Below, one piece after another: positions 21,099 to 33,184 of a stretch of 64,000 bases of DNA. Positions within the stretch are counted from its first letter, which is position 1. Each line of letters opens with the position of its first letter. Below the pieces are notes generated by a model, which worked only from the letters and a program-made list of their open reading frames with translations, searched no databases and had not been told where the DNA came from. The stretch comes from Ceraceosorus guamensis (Eukaryota; Basidiomycota; Exobasidiomycetes; Ceraceosorales; Ceraceosoraceae). A program made the position numbers and the translations under genes. The stretch lies in NCBI RefSeq assembly GCF_003144195.1, contig NW_020289997.1:434001-498000 (forward strand), written 5' to 3'.

Positions 21099-23249
21099 CT
21101 AGGCGCCCCAGACGGTGAGCTTGTTGACCAAGTACTCGTTGATACCATCCTGTGTTACACGAGAAGGATATGTGAGCCTAGCAGCCGCTGACGCCAAGCA
21201 GGCGTGAATGCTGCCATCCTACTCACCTTTCCTCCTTCAACACCAAAGCCACTGTGCTTGATGCCTCCAAAAGGCACGACGGCTTGAGAGATGAGAGGGC
21301 AATTGATGCCTACCATCCCGGTCTGAAGAGCGTCCGCGACACGCCAGCAGCGAGAAACGTCTTGGCTGTAGAAGTAGCCTGCCAGACCAACGGGAACGTT
21401 GTTGCACTTCCTGATGACATCTTCTTCGCTAGTGAATTTGTACAAAGCGGCGAGTGGTCCAAAGGTCTCCTCGGTATCCATAGGCTGAATGAGCAAGAGC
21501 AAGGTAGCGTCAGTATTCCGGACGCTTCTTGTGAGGACTCGGCAGAGCCAGGCTCACGCAGTTTTCGGGCATGTCGGTCAGCACAGTAGCTTCGAAGAAG
21601 AATCCCTCTCCCTTTTTGCCGCCGACCAGCACTTTGGCACCAGCGCCAACGCTCTTGTCGACGTGCTGCTGCACCTTGTCCACCCCAGCTTGATTCACAA
21701 GGGGACCGTGCGTCACGCCCTCGTCCATGCCGTAGCCAAACTTGAGCTCATCAACCTTGGCAGCGAATCGCTTGGCAAACTCGGAGTATACAGACTCGTG
21801 AACATCTGCAATCGTCGTGTTCAGGAAGAGAGCGAAGTGAGTTCACAGGCCGCCGAGCACGCCAAAGGTTGAACACCCGACTCACAGATGCGATTAGCGC
21901 AGATGCAGGTCTGTCCAGAGCCACGAAACTTGCAAGCCATTGCCCCAGCCTGTTTCAAAGAGGAAGGAGGGCGGTCCACGTCAAAATCTCTCGCGTCGGG
22001 TCCGTCAAAAGACGTTATGTACGTACGACAGCCTTGTCTAGATCTGCGTCATCAAAGACGATGAAAGGAGCATTGCCACCGCTTGGAGAGAATTCTCGTC
22101 GATCAGCAACATCCTTGAATGGTCGCGAAAGCCGAGCACTCACAGTTCCATGCTCAGCTTCTTGAGAGAGTCGGCGCTTTGTTTCATGAGCAGCTTGCCG
22201 ACGCGGGTGGACCCGGTGAAGCTGAGCTTGCGGACGATGTCGTTCTCGCAAAGCTCCTTGCCGACCGCAGCCTCCGTCTCTCCCTTGGCGCAAGTCACAA
22301 TGTTGACCACACCCTTGGGAATGCCGACCTTCTCGCACAGGTGGCCAAAAGCTAGCGAAGAGAAGGGCGTCTCGGCTGGTGCTTTGATGACCATGGTACA
22401 GCCTGCTGCAAGCGCGGGACCAAGTTTGCGAGTGACCTGCAGATGACGCAGAGCGCAGGCAAGGCATGTCGTGGTAAATGGACCAGCTAATAACGACTAA
22501 TCAACAGCATCCAGACTCACCATTGCGGCGGGAAAATTCCAAGGCGTGATCAGGCCAACGACGCCTACAGGCTTGCGCAGGATGATGTTCTGGCGGACAC
22601 CGGGTAACGTAGGGGCGACAGTGTGACCATAAGCGCGCTGAGCCTCTCCGGCGAACCAGTCGATGAAGCTGTTGGAGTAGCCGATCTCCCCTTTGGCTTC
22701 CGTGAGGGACTTGCCGTTCTCAGCCACGATGATGTGAGCCAAGTCCAAAGCGTTCTCCTCTAGCGCCAAGAAGAGCTTGGTCAGCAGCTGCGAGCGCTCC
22801 TTGGCCGTCTTGGAGCTCCAATCGGGAAAAGCTGCAGCTGCGGCTTGGATGGCAGCTGCAGTGTCCTCTTTGCCCATGTCAGGCACATCGGCCAACTTGG
22901 CGTGCGTGGCCTTGTTGAAGACTTCAAAAGTCTTTCCCGACTTGGCAGATACCCACGAACCATCGATGTAGCCCTTGGTGTTGAAGAGGGCTTCATTCTT
23001 CAGGTCAATCTTCTCCGTCTGACCGGTCTTGAGGATACCTTTTGGCATTGAAGGCATCTTGGTGCAATTGGATGATGAAAAGGTGCGAGCGCGAGTGCAG
23101 AATGTTGTATTGTCGAGGAGAGGAAGTCGCACAGAGCTGGAAGGTGCCGGGGCCAGATAGGTATCGATCCGAGAGGCGGTGAGGTGACGTTTATGTAGGC
23201 GAGCAGTTGAGGCGAGAGCGCGAGGTGGCACAGACAGCAGTTGGCTCAT
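21099..23249 (-). CDS. Succinate-semialdehyde dehydrogenase, NAD(P)+, probably mitochondrial
   Basis: The enzyme oxidises succinate semialdehyde to succinate at the end of the GABA shunt. Seven exons (23249-22521, 22436-22144, 22081-22027, 21949-21886, 21805-21558, 21484-21227, 21149-21099) encode 565 residues. Residues 1-65 are basic and Ser/Leu-rich and look like a presequence; an internal ATG (MPSMPKGILK) would give a cytosolic form. The aldehyde dehydrogenase fold follows: PWNFPAAM, GCTMVIKAPAETP, SFTGSTRVGKLLM, general base E340 in KLSMELGGNAP, catalytic C374 in GSGQTCICANR, then EETFGPLAALYKF and PFGGIKHSGFGVEGG. The KxSG..R/Q..EG end pattern and overall match favour SSADH over other ALDHs. 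Shares a 3-kb divergent region with the methyltransferase gene. Confidence 0.9.
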
Positions 23250-26200
23250 CTTCCGACAGTGAGAGAATGATTGTGGTTCAGTTGAGATGCATCTGACGAT
23301 TGAGGCTGAGAAGCAATCTGAACGCAGCACCCTGAACACTACTCTCACGAGTCTGCGGATATGCGAGTCCGTGCTGAGGGTCCTTCGAACCAGGCAGCCC
23401 AACCCGCCGATGCGGGGTCCCACCCAGCTGCAGCGTATGCAGCTGCTGTAGAGTCGTGAGTGGAGAAGAAGCGTGTGCGCGGCATCTCTTCTGCATGCTG
23501 GGACCGGCCGGTGAAGAGCTTATTCTTGATTGCGCCTCGCTGCAAGAGTTCGAGCGGGCGGTCGTGATCATGTGGAGGCTTGGACCGCGCTCTCCAACGA
23601 CACTCACACTCATCAGACTGTGACTACACGCTCGCGATCGGCGCCCTGCTGATGCTGGATGTACCGTACAGTCAACAGTCTTGAGTGAGTGTGAGTCGTG
23701 AAAACGTGAAGTTACAGCCTTGAATCGCTCATCACGCGCGGCCCATGACGACTGAAGCCAAGCTGTTTCAGCCACAGCACCGCATTCAATTCCATCAGAC
23801 GCGTCCATGGATGATGTGGTTGCAGCGTGCGAGGACGCAGCATAGTCAGAGCTCCTGAGACACCATATGTGTCGTCCGAGTCGAATAGGTCTCGGCGCAG
23901 ACAGTCTGAGTGAGAGCTGATGCGGTCTACGTATAGCTACTCGTCGCACGAAAGCCGACAGAGCCGCGTCAGACAGGAGGTTGTGGCGAGTCTTGGCAGT
24001 CTCAAAGCTCCTCGACGTGCTGTCGTATAGAGGATGGCAGGTGACAGTCTGCTGTGATTGGCGGATGGATTTGTCGGATGGTGAGAGAGGGAGGACAATG
24101 GTCTCAATTTGGCTCCCCTTGCTATACCCCCCTTCGCGTTCACTGCATGCCGATCCGCCTCGCGCTCCCCACAGCATGCATGCAGTCACGAGTGATGGCA
24201 GCATTCATCGCAGAGCTAGATATCGTGAGAGCTCTTTGCCACCTGCTACGTGAATGACAGCAACCAAAGATCGCAAGCCGAGCGTGACTGAGGAAGCCCA
24301 ATTGAAGCCTGTCTTTGATCGTTGAATGTGCATGCTGGCTCGAGCTGCATGCTCCAAACTGAATCACAAATGCTCACGGTGACTGCGTGGAAACAGCGGC
24401 TTTCTCGAGCCTAGGCGCGTTCCTGGCTGTCGTCCACGCATTGGTGTTCACCGCGGGGCGTGGATGCATGCTTGGCAACACAAATGGCAGCTTCATGTGC
24501 GGGATGAGAGCAGGGGTTCAATGAGCCCTTTCCCGACGACGCCGTCAAGCCAGGATATGCTTAGAGGCAGAATATCCCCTCGCTTCCGTGAGCGCCCTGA
24601 TGGGTCTCGCCATGAGCTCATTAGCAATGCGAATGAATCCTTGCCATGGCCGCACGGGCTCACCAGCCCGAAGTGCAACAAGAAGAATTCGCAAGACGAG
24701 CTCGAAAAGTGAGCAGTTTTGAGTCAAACTCAAGTCTTGGTGAGCCAGGAGTTGATGATTTACTCACGACTTGTTGTGATTCAAATTCGTGCTTGGGTGC
24801 GGGTATGCTATCTGGACGTTCACGTGATATGGGGCTACTAGATCACGTGCAGACCTTTGACTCGATGAGGTCCGTGCACCTGTCGGCGCGTGTGAATCAA
24901 ATTTAAGTCCGCGGCGAACGGCTGGTCATCGAAATCCTTATCAGCAATCTGCGAATGGAAGCACATTCACGCTTATCTCTCCCTCGAGCAGTCCACGCGC
25001 ACTGCAGCACTCTCGACGTCTAGCTCCCTCGCCCGCTCATCAAGCGAGGCTTCGAACAAGAAGTGGTTTAGAGCTGCCTGGCCGTACATGCGACCAAGAA
25101 GCGCACACTACACGGCCTTCCGCCCGGAACCGCGCTTCCTTTTCTGCCTCGTAGCGCTTCGCCCGCCTGCACGCCGACTTGGAGCCGACTTGCTTCAGTG
25201 AAAGCGGAAGGTCATCAGGAGCAACCTGAAGCTGTGACGGCGCAGACTCCGGAGACACTTGGTCCATGCTGCTGCTGCATGATCGGCGTTGACTCAGGTG
25301 CATCCACAAGGTGCAGCCACGTCTGGTTCTATAGAGCTACAGCAGGCTGCTGCAGTGCATGGTCGGCGACCAGCTCGAGCAGGTTCACCCGAAAAAGGTG
25401 CAGAGGCAGAGAAGCGAATCTCATGTGAGTGATTTTAGCGTACCGAGTACCGTTTCAAAGCTTTCTGCACAGTCGTTCGTGAGTGCTGTGTCGCTTGCCT
25501 CGAAGGGGTGCCTTTGCGTGGTCTTCGGCCCTGCATAGTTACGCCGTTCAAGATGAAGGGGACAAGCGTTTCAGGTCCGACAAGGCGGGATACTTGATAG
25601 CAGGGCTAGACCGGCATGCAAACAAAAGCAAGGCCCAGAAACTCGCCGCTGCTGCTTTGAGCGTCCGGTGATGCCATGCAACAGTCACCATGCAGTCAGA
25701 GAGAGGAAGGAGCATGTTGCTCTGTGGCTTGCATGCACGGCGAATCTCAAGGCTGCGTGCCAATCTTGCAAGTCCAATCAAGAAATCTGGCACGGATCCA
25801 TCGGCGATGCTCGATTCGTGACTCGCTTCCGCCATCTCCACCGCATTTCCTTGCCCTGAACCGTACGTATAGCAGAGACGGAGCTAGTTACGTGCCACAC
25901 TAGCTGCTCCCTCATCTTCTGCTGTAAGCGTTCCATCGGCGATTTCATCCTTCTGCCTTCCGACCTCCATTCTTCCCTCGGCGGATGCAGAGGTGGGTTT
26001 ACCTGTACATCGACCCTCGCTCCCTTCTCTTTCTCACGCGTCGCTCGCACGTTGAGTTCGCTGTCACTGCCCAAACCCCGCTGCTTCCTTCTCGATACCT
26101 CGCCTCGAGAAGCTGTCCAGCTGTGCGTTCGCAAGCGTAGTGTTGCTGACGAGCGCGCGCTCCTGTTCACTCGTGCTCGCGGGCGGAAACGCTCTTCTCG

Positions 26201-26255
26201 ACCTGGCGACATGTCCTGGATACTACCGTGATCGGAATCGTGCCTCTCATCCGCC
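23250..26255. other. Long divergent intergenic region SSADH / methyltransferase
   Basis: 3 kb with no convincing gene. It contains TCACGTGA at 24820-24827 and a half-matching ATCACGTGC at 24842-24850, a TCACGAGT copy near 24186, and several short ATG frames (for example 24646-24906) without domains. The long minus frame at 23278-24204 overlaps the SSADH leader and looks random. The last ~300 bases are pyrimidine-rich and probably the methyltransferase leader. Confidence 0.5.
24820..24827. promoter_or_regulatory. TCACGTGA palindrome
   Basis: Fifth exact copy, about 1.4 kb above the methyltransferase ATG and 1.6 kb above SSADH, thus further from a start codon than the other four. A related ATCACGTGC follows 14 bases later. 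Confidence 0.4.
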
Positions 26256-28869
26256 ATGTCTCCTCCGACGCCGGATGGGCGATTGCCAACTGATCGGACG
26301 TTGAACGATGACGACGAACGCGTATCGCGACCAATCCGCCCTCTGGGCACTGCTCGTCACCCGGCTCGCTCGACAACGCCAACGCCCTCAAATCCACATG
26401 GGACTCCTCCGCCCACTCCTCTATACCCTCGTGGATCTACCGGACCCGACCATGCGCCTACTAAACCTGCCTTCCGATCCGTACGCGAAATGGCGCTCGC
26501 GGCGATCGGACCTCCGTTGGATCCGGCATCGCTGCGTTCTCGCCTTGCTGCCTACCGACCATGGTATCCTTTCCCTTTGGATGACTTGGGGACCCCCAAC
26601 CATCTGCCGCTAGCTCCATCTGGTGCTGTCGCCGCCATCCCGGCAAATTTCGATCGGCTGGACGTCCGGCGTATCTCGAACACGTCGACTTCTTCGACTG
26701 ACACTGCCGCATCATCGACATCTGCCCGGCTATCTGACGCTGCGATTTCTCCTCCCACTGAAGTCTCACCCTTGCCCTTGCCGCTCCCCCTTTCTCGGCT
26801 TGCATCTTGGTCTGCCACCTCCGACAGCGCGCGGCGTTCTTTCAGTGCAGAGCCTGAAGAACTGACATCTCGCGCCACGCGCCTTCCCCCCCGCGGAGCG
26901 TCTGGTCTGGGAATCATGACCCTAGCACAGGCGGATCAGCACCCCGTTGCTGGGCCTTCGCGCTCGCACGAGTCTGAGCATGCGCTGGAGCATGAACGGA
27001 ACAGTCTAGGAAGCAGCAGTGGTCACGAGGAGGAGAAGGAGCGGGCTCATTTCCAGAACGTGCTCCGCGCCTTCAACGCGTACCTGCCCCACTCTGTGAG
27101 CACAGGTGCCTATGCATATCTAGCATACGAGTGACGAGCTAATGGCGCTCCACGCTCTCGCTGTCGTGTGGCAGCTGGCAGCGAACAACGCAAGGCGAAA
27201 GTCTTTCTACTCTTTGGCGCGTTCGCACCGCTTGCTTCTTTCTCAGGTCGGCCCAGAGCTTCCTGGACCCCTCGTTGAGATGGAGAACGAGGAGGGTCAT
27301 GATTCTTCGGTTCCAGATGCTAACAGCGCCGTCAGAGGAGGCAGGGGACAAGAGTCAGCCGGCCGCGAGCGCCACACCCTGCCTCCCGGCGGCCGCGGAT
27401 TCAAATCTCGTCTGGATGAGATCGACGATAGGATACGAAGAAACGCGGACGTGCTGAGCTTGATCGTGGAAGACTCGCGTGGATTTTTGGACGACGCTCG
27501 TGCTGATGGCGCAGAGACTGATGCGAGCGCAGCTAGCGAGAAAATTTCAGCCGCTTCCGCAGAAAAGTTGGCGCACGGTCATGTTGAGCCGCAAGGCGAT
27601 GCTGCGCTCAAAGTTCAAACTGCCCATGCGCCCGGGGCTGCCGTGCCTCGCGACATTGTGAGGAGTGCGCCACAGAGTGAAAGATCTTCTAGTGGCAATC
27701 TTCGGCCTACAGAAGAACAAGCGTTGAAACGCCAAAGACGACGCACCCCTCTCGATGCTCCCAGGCACACCAATTTGAGCACGAGCACTGACAGTGCATC
27801 TGGGCGCAGCAATGTAGGAAGTGGGGAAGGCTCGTCCGGATCCTCAGGGTCTCTCAGGGATGATCCTTCCGCGGCCCCTTTCTCCAGAGAGGGCGCGGAA
27901 AAGTCTCGACAGCGCCCTAGCAGCAGAGGAGCTTCCACTCGGACGTCCGAGCATGAGATTGACAAGATCCGCAGCACCATCAAGCAGCTTGTCAGGGATT
28001 GGAGCGACGAAGGCGCGCAAGAGCGTGAAGCGGCCTATGGACCCATCCTAGACGCTCTCGACGCGCGCTTCGGAGAAGTGCCCAGTACGTCGCGTAATCA
28101 GGTCAGGGTGCTGGTGCCAGGGGCAGGCTTGGGACGCTTGGCGTTCGAAATTGCCTGGCAGGGCTACAGCTCTCAGGGAAACGAGTACTCGTTCTTCATG
28201 CTCCTGGCGTCGCATTGGATACTGAACAAGTCGAGCGGCAGGCACGCTCATACTGTCTACCCGTACGTGCACTCATCATCTAACTGGAGAAAGGCCTCGG
28301 ACATGCTTCAAGGGATCAGAATTCCGGATGTCAACCCAACTGATCTACCGCCTCATGTGGACTTCAGTATGGTTGCAGGCGAGTTCGTTGACGTGTATTC
28401 CAAAGAGCAGGAAATCGGTGGCTGGGATGCAGTTGCGACCGTCTACTTTGTTGATACCGCGCGGAATATTGTCAAGTATCTTGAAGTCATCAACCATCTG
28501 CTCCCTGTCGGAGGATTCTGGTGCAACGTCGGGCCGCTACTTTGGCACTTTGAAAATAATGGAGACCTTAGCATCGAGTTGACCCTTGAGGAGATGATGG
28601 ACCTCATCCAGCTTATGGGCTTTGAAATAGAGGTGAGTGCGATTCGGCGGTGATACCTGCCACTCTCGTACCGAAGTTCACCAATCTTGCGCTCCGATGA
28701 TGCGCTACAGGAGCATCGGACCCTGGAGAGTCAACCTTACACGGGCAACGCCAGTGGCATGTTGTCATACGAGTACACCCCAGAGTTTTGGGTAGCGCGC
28801 AAAGTCAAAGAAGCACCTCCCGGATCCGAGGTAGCCGGGGACAAGTCCGACGGATTGAGGCGCACATGA
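26256..28869 (+). CDS. Carnosine N-methyltransferase-like protein (N2227 family)
   Basis: N2227-family enzymes transfer a methyl group from S-adenosylmethionine; the animal member methylates carnosine to anserine, while the fungal substrate (yeast YNL092W homologs) is uncertain. Exons 26256-27095, 27175-28632 and 28711-28869 encode 818 residues, about twice the animal enzyme. Residues 1-255 are disordered. The family helix EEEKERAHFQNVLRAFNAYLP is joined over intron 1 to LAANNARRKSFYSLA; then a ~150-residue disordered insert. The methyltransferase core begins near 560: IKQLVRDWSDEG, the SAM loop LVPGAGLGRLAFEIA (about 593-607), NEYSFFMLLASHWILN, PHVDFSMVAGEFVDVY, TVYFVDTARNIVKYL and NVGPLLWHFE. 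The last exon adds SYEYTPEFWVARK. It is convergent with the glutaredoxin-like gene, 189 bases apart. Confidence 0.88.
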
Positions 28870-29058
28870 TGTTCGGAATCTTGGTGATTGGTGTTGGTAC
28901 GCTTGAATTGTTTAATTGCAACGCAGTCACCGCAAACAAAGCGCATGCAATGGCGCACAGTCCTGCCCATGATGTTCTTGAAGCGCTTCGATACTCGCAT
29001 CAGAAGCCAAGTGCCAGTCTCTGCCGAAAGGCCGGAGTGGTCTCGCGAACAGCGACGC

Positions 29059-29855
29059 TCAGAAAGAATGATCAGGACTGTGACGGAGCCGCTCTTGTCT
29101 AAAAGCCTCCTGTGTCTCGGAGTAATGCGCTGCGTTTGCGTCTGTGAGAATCTGCAACAACTTCTCATCGGATACGGAATGCCGCGCTACCTCTGTCAGC
29201 AGCAGTCAGAAGCAAACGGGGTAGTACTGCTGTCAGAGGAAGCAATTGAATGTGAGCGCCGTTTTCGGAAAGCCTGAGTCCTCACCTTGGCCCTCAAGGT
29301 GCAGAACAGGAATGTCTGCGGAGCGGGGCAAGACGCAGACATCAGAATCGGATCCACATCTGCGGACCAATTCAAGTGCTCTATGTGCGACTTTTCCGCT
29401 TGCTCACCGTATTGGTACAGTCTCCTCCAGTACTTGACATTGACGTTTTCATCATCGCGAATATTGTACAGCGTCAGTACGTGTGGATGCTGGATCGTGA
29501 TTGTAATTTGAAGCACGGCGATAAGCATCAACACGAAGCTAGCTTGCCTTTGGCCTCTGCAGAGTAGATCTCTCACCTGAATCGAGAGACGTTGCAATTG
29601 GTCCTTGACAACATCGCACAAGCTGCAGCCTGTGCCTGTGTACAGCGTAAAGTGTGGCAAGCCCGCTAGGCCGCTTGCAGACGCATGGCTAGATGCTGCC
29701 GAGGTGTGATTTCTGATCGGGCTCAGTGACTCCAAATCCACGAGCCTTCGCCGACCGAAACTCTTGCTATTGCGACGCACGCACACCCGCCGTTGCGTGA
29801 CGAATCGAGATGCCACCTCGCTGGCGCAGCTCTTCGCAGCTACGAGACTTGGCAT
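29059..29855 (-). CDS. Glutaredoxin-like DUF836 protein (YDR286C/C5orf63 type)
   Basis: A small thioredoxin-fold protein conserved in fungi and animals and of unsettled function. Exons 29855-29577, 29489-29408, 29315-29286 and 29192-29059 give 174 residues. The N-terminal 60 residues are Arg/Ser-rich and may target it to mitochondria. The fold begins LPHFTLYTGTGCSLCDVVK with the redox pair C77/C80, continues HPHVLTLYNIRDDENV and WRRLYQY, then the cis-Pro strand DIPVLHLEGQ made by joining a 30-base exon, then EVARHSVSDEKLLQIL. All of these are in the order expected of the family. An upstream in-frame ATG at 29873 would add six residues. It is divergent from the LURP-one-related gene. Confidence 0.87.
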
Positions 29856-30847
29856 GGCAGCTCCAGACCACATGTCTCTGAACTGTGTGCTGAAGCTTAC
29901 CTCGATCGAGGTGGTCGAATCTTCGAATCCTTGCCAGCGCGGTTTGTCGTGCTTGTCGTCGTTCAATTCCAGATTTTGGGGGGGGGGGGGTATGATTCTC
30001 TTCCTTTGCCCCCCGACCTGAGGGCTTCCGAAGTTGCCTGGTTCACCCGATACTCAAGGCACGCCGCAAACGCTCTCCTATCGGGGGCCAAGCTGCTGGG
30101 AGAGGTTTCGTGCACGACTTCTTAACCTGCTGCAACTAATTACTCACGAGCTCCACTTTGCGCGTCGATCGTTGCCGGTGCCCGCAAGCGCAGACAAGTC
30201 AAGAGTCAAAGTGGGGTATATGTAGGTGGACTGTATATATGTATATCTATTATTCACTCCACACGGCTCGTCACCTCGAGTGTTTCTGCTCTGCTGGACT
30301 CTTGACGCACATCAACTTGTTCACATTCAGATTTGATTCACCATTCAGATTCAAGATTGACTTCGCGCTCAAGGCATTCACTCATCACTTGTGACTGCAT
30401 GGTGACCGTGATTCTCAAGTCACGAGACGGCAGCGCGAAGCGTGCGGCTATCTTGTATGCATCAATTTTGAATCTTGAATCAAATAAGCTGCGCGAAAGC
30501 GCTCAATCGCTGATGCGCGCGCTCGACACGCAGCACAGCCACCGCATCATGCGCGCCGGATTCTCGCAGCTGCATCGCCGCGCGTGAGAAGCCAGTGATC
30601 AACGAACGAGCTTGGATGAGGGGAAGCTAGGCGTTGTTGGCATGCATCTCACAAACAGTCATGAGTCGAGAATGGATGGTTCTTCGCACGCTGTTGATTG
30701 CGCACGTGAGTCAGTCAGCAGTCGCTTGATCTCCATTCGTGATGTAAGAGCTACAGGGAAAGGTCCTGGATCCGCAAAGCTTGAGACCTCTGCCCATCAT
30801 CATCGAGGACCCCTTTTCACACGTTCGGTGAGCAAGACCCATCGACG
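29856..30847. other. Divergent intergenic region DUF836 / LURP-one-related gene
   Basis: About 1 kb with a run of 13 G at 29978-29990 and an AT-rich, TATA-like patch around 30216-30250 (TATATATGTATATC). No gene is supported. Confidence 0.5.
29978..29990. repeat. Poly-G tract (13 G)
   Basis: An uninterrupted G run 123 bases above the DUF836 start codon. Such runs are prone to length error in sequencing as well as real variation. Confidence 0.8.
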
Positions 30848-31856
30848 ATGGGATCTACGCATAGTCGGCAGCTACCGCGGCCTCGACCTACAAAGGGGCC
30901 CGTGCACATCAATGAGGCTTTCACAAGACATGGACAGCCTCTTGTGCTCAGCTTGGACGCTCTTCGAAGCAAAAATCCATTCAAGAATGCTGGCCACGCA
31001 GCCACAGTCACCGTGCGTTACCTTTGCGCATTGAAGTTTGCGCGCTCAGGTCGGCTCAGCAAGAGTCTTATTTTGCTTCCGTAGGACCGCCTCACTGGCG
31101 AGGTGATCTTTCGCGTGTCGGCAAAGCATGGAGGTCGTCAAAGTAAGTGGAGGCTGGCTTACTAGTCCAGGATGCCGACTCAGCTTGCTCAAAATGAGCG
31201 CCGTCTCCTTCCTAGTGATCACTTCGCACGATGGGAAACCCCTTCTGAGCCTTGATGTTGAACACCGAGCTTTCGCCTCGACCAAAATGGCCGCTTATCT
31301 GGCCGGAGAGAGTCAAGAAACCAACCCAGTCTTGGTCGCAAAGCCCATCGATTCTTCGCGAAAGGTTCTGCAGGTGATGGTGTCGAACCGAGCTTCGGAC
31401 GATGGCCAGGTACAATTCATCATAGACTGCAAACGGGTGAGCGAGGTTTCTTCGCGGATCCGTAGCCATGCGAGGCTCACGCGTGCTTTGACACTTTGGG
31501 CGACGGCGTCGATAGTCCGGAAGACAACGTGGAGGTTCGTTGACCATGAATGGGGTACTGATTGACTACGTGTCCTACGACAAGAAAGTGGATCGAAGTG
31601 TCTCCTTTACGGTGCCACTCGGTGCAGACGCTTTGCTGTTTGCAGCGATGATGTGCTGCCTGGTGAGAGTCTTTCCCAACCCAACCATATCAAACCGGCG
31701 TTCTCTAACAATCCTCAATCTTTGCCTGACATTACTGGTCCCTTGCTGCCAATGATACAGAGTCGGATGTTCATGGAGCGAGATCGAGCTCGACGAAGAT
31801 CTGCCGCTGGCGGTGCAGCAGCTGGAGGGGGAGCGGGTGGAGGCGGTGGGTGCTGA
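30848..31856 (+). CDS. LURP-one-related / tubby C-terminal-like (LOR) domain protein
   Basis: LOR proteins share the tubby/scramblase beta-barrel fold and are thought to bind membranes; their role in fungi is unknown. Exons 30848-31012, 31085-31142, 31216-31436, 31516-31662 and 31761-31856 encode 228 residues with all frames consistent. The order fits the family: LVLSLDALRS, DRLTGEVIFRVSAKHG, then a second strand pair DGKPLLSLDVEH, NPVLVAKPIDSS, GVLIDYVSYDKK and the closing SVSFTVPLGADALLFAAMM helix, a signature of the fold. The protein starts MGSTHS, a good N-myristoylation signal (Gly2, Ser6), and ends in a Gly/Ala-rich tail with a terminal Cys. Membrane anchoring is inferred. No single motif is diagnostic, so the call is by overall pattern. 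Confidence 0.72.
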
Positions 31857-33184
31857 AGATCAGTTCGGAAGCTGGCCGCCCCACTTTCTCTGTAAGCTGG
31901 CGATTGCTGTCGTCTCTAGCCCCGGGAATGTTTGCCCAAGCAAGGCTTGACCCAGCCTCGAGACCGAAGGCATTCTGAAGCAGTCGTCCGCTCGGTGTGA
32001 ACTTTTCAGCGGTCCCAGTCTCCTTTCGCAGAATGGCGTCCGCCTCACTTACGCACTACGCACAATCCACCCTTGACTACTGTAGATGCGAGCCTTGTCA
32101 ACCTTACACCGTCGGCGCTGTAAGCGCTGGTCACCAACCCCCGATGCACGTACGGGCGCAAACGATAAGCAAATGGTGAGGCCACCCGGTATCCGGCTTG
32201 TTCAAACGATGATGTGCGTTGGGGGGGGGTTTGGTGTGGCGCTGCCTATCTGTATCAGGCACCTCTACATCGGCACCCGTGACTCTGGGCCACTTGGTAG
32301 GCACGAGTCATAATGAGCCAAAATTGCTCGTGAGTACTACTACTATTGGAGCTAGGAAAACGATTCAGCTATGGCGCGAAGATAGCAAAAAACTCGAAGT
32401 CGCTTTGACCCACCTCAAGTCACCTTGATTCCTTCCCCTGTTTTCCCTTCAAATTTCGTGATCGCAAGCTGATTACCTTGCCAGGAACCGCTCTCCAACA
32501 AGAGACACTCGCACCGCGACCGGGTCTTGCATGGCGACTTGCCCGCTTACGTACTCTGAACAAACCTGGAATTCACATACCGCAATACCCGGGCTACTGC
32601 GGCCCGCCCGTTCCTGCGTCGGGAACCGGAGGTTGCTGTGGTGTGTGTGTGTGTGAAACGGAGCTTGAGAGCGCGCGTGTCGAACCAGTCTCGATGTTTA
32701 TAAGTCACCACAGTACCTGTCTGCCAGCTCGATCATCTGCCGTGCTGTTATGCGGCAATCTCGTCATCGTGTCTCATGCACGGCACAGAGGCCAAGAATA
32801 GCACACACGCTAATTGCTCGCTTGCATATGCAAGGTCTCGATACAAGGCGTTTGCGGGCAAAGTCAGGAGCAGGTGCGGCGGTACGTCCGACGCCTCTCA
32901 GAGCTTCGCCCGATGCAGACACTCGATCGAAACTCTGACTGACAAAGTCGCAGGATACAGACTGTGCTGCTCGTAATTCCGTTATTCGCGCTGCGGGCAA
33001 AGCGCGGTACAATCACGAGCAGTCGTGAGTCATGGCAGTCAGTCGTCAGTCAGTGAGTGGTGGACTGTCGATAAGCTTGGTGCAGCCGGCTTGCTGACAG
33101 CCGAACACCGCTCAACAAACAACCGAGCGTGACAGGTTCGTGCGAGGGCCGTCCCTCTGCACTCGCGACTCAATGTCCGCCTAG
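31857..33184. other. Gene-poor region, left part
   Basis: No convincing gene. A (GT)n run lies at about 32636-32655 and a nine-G run near 32221. A short ATG frame from 32034 (MASASLTHYAQSTLDYC) has a good GTAAGC donor, and further open segments with good splice signals follow (32259-32330, after 32484), but the pieces do not join into one clear frame. If a gene exists here it is small and unrecognised. Confidence 0.45.

Noticed and set aside
23278-24204. 308-codon minus frame above SSADH
   Set aside because: No ATG in good context and no domain; it overlaps the SSADH leader and promoter.
25778-26350. 190-codon minus frame opposite the methyltransferase start
   Set aside because: Antisense shadow of an Arg/Ser-rich coding and leader region.
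32034-32179. Short frame MASASLTHYAQSTLDYC as first exon of a gene
   Set aside because: Good donor nearby, but no join to the following open segments gives one continuous frame with strong splice sites; mentioned only as a possibility.
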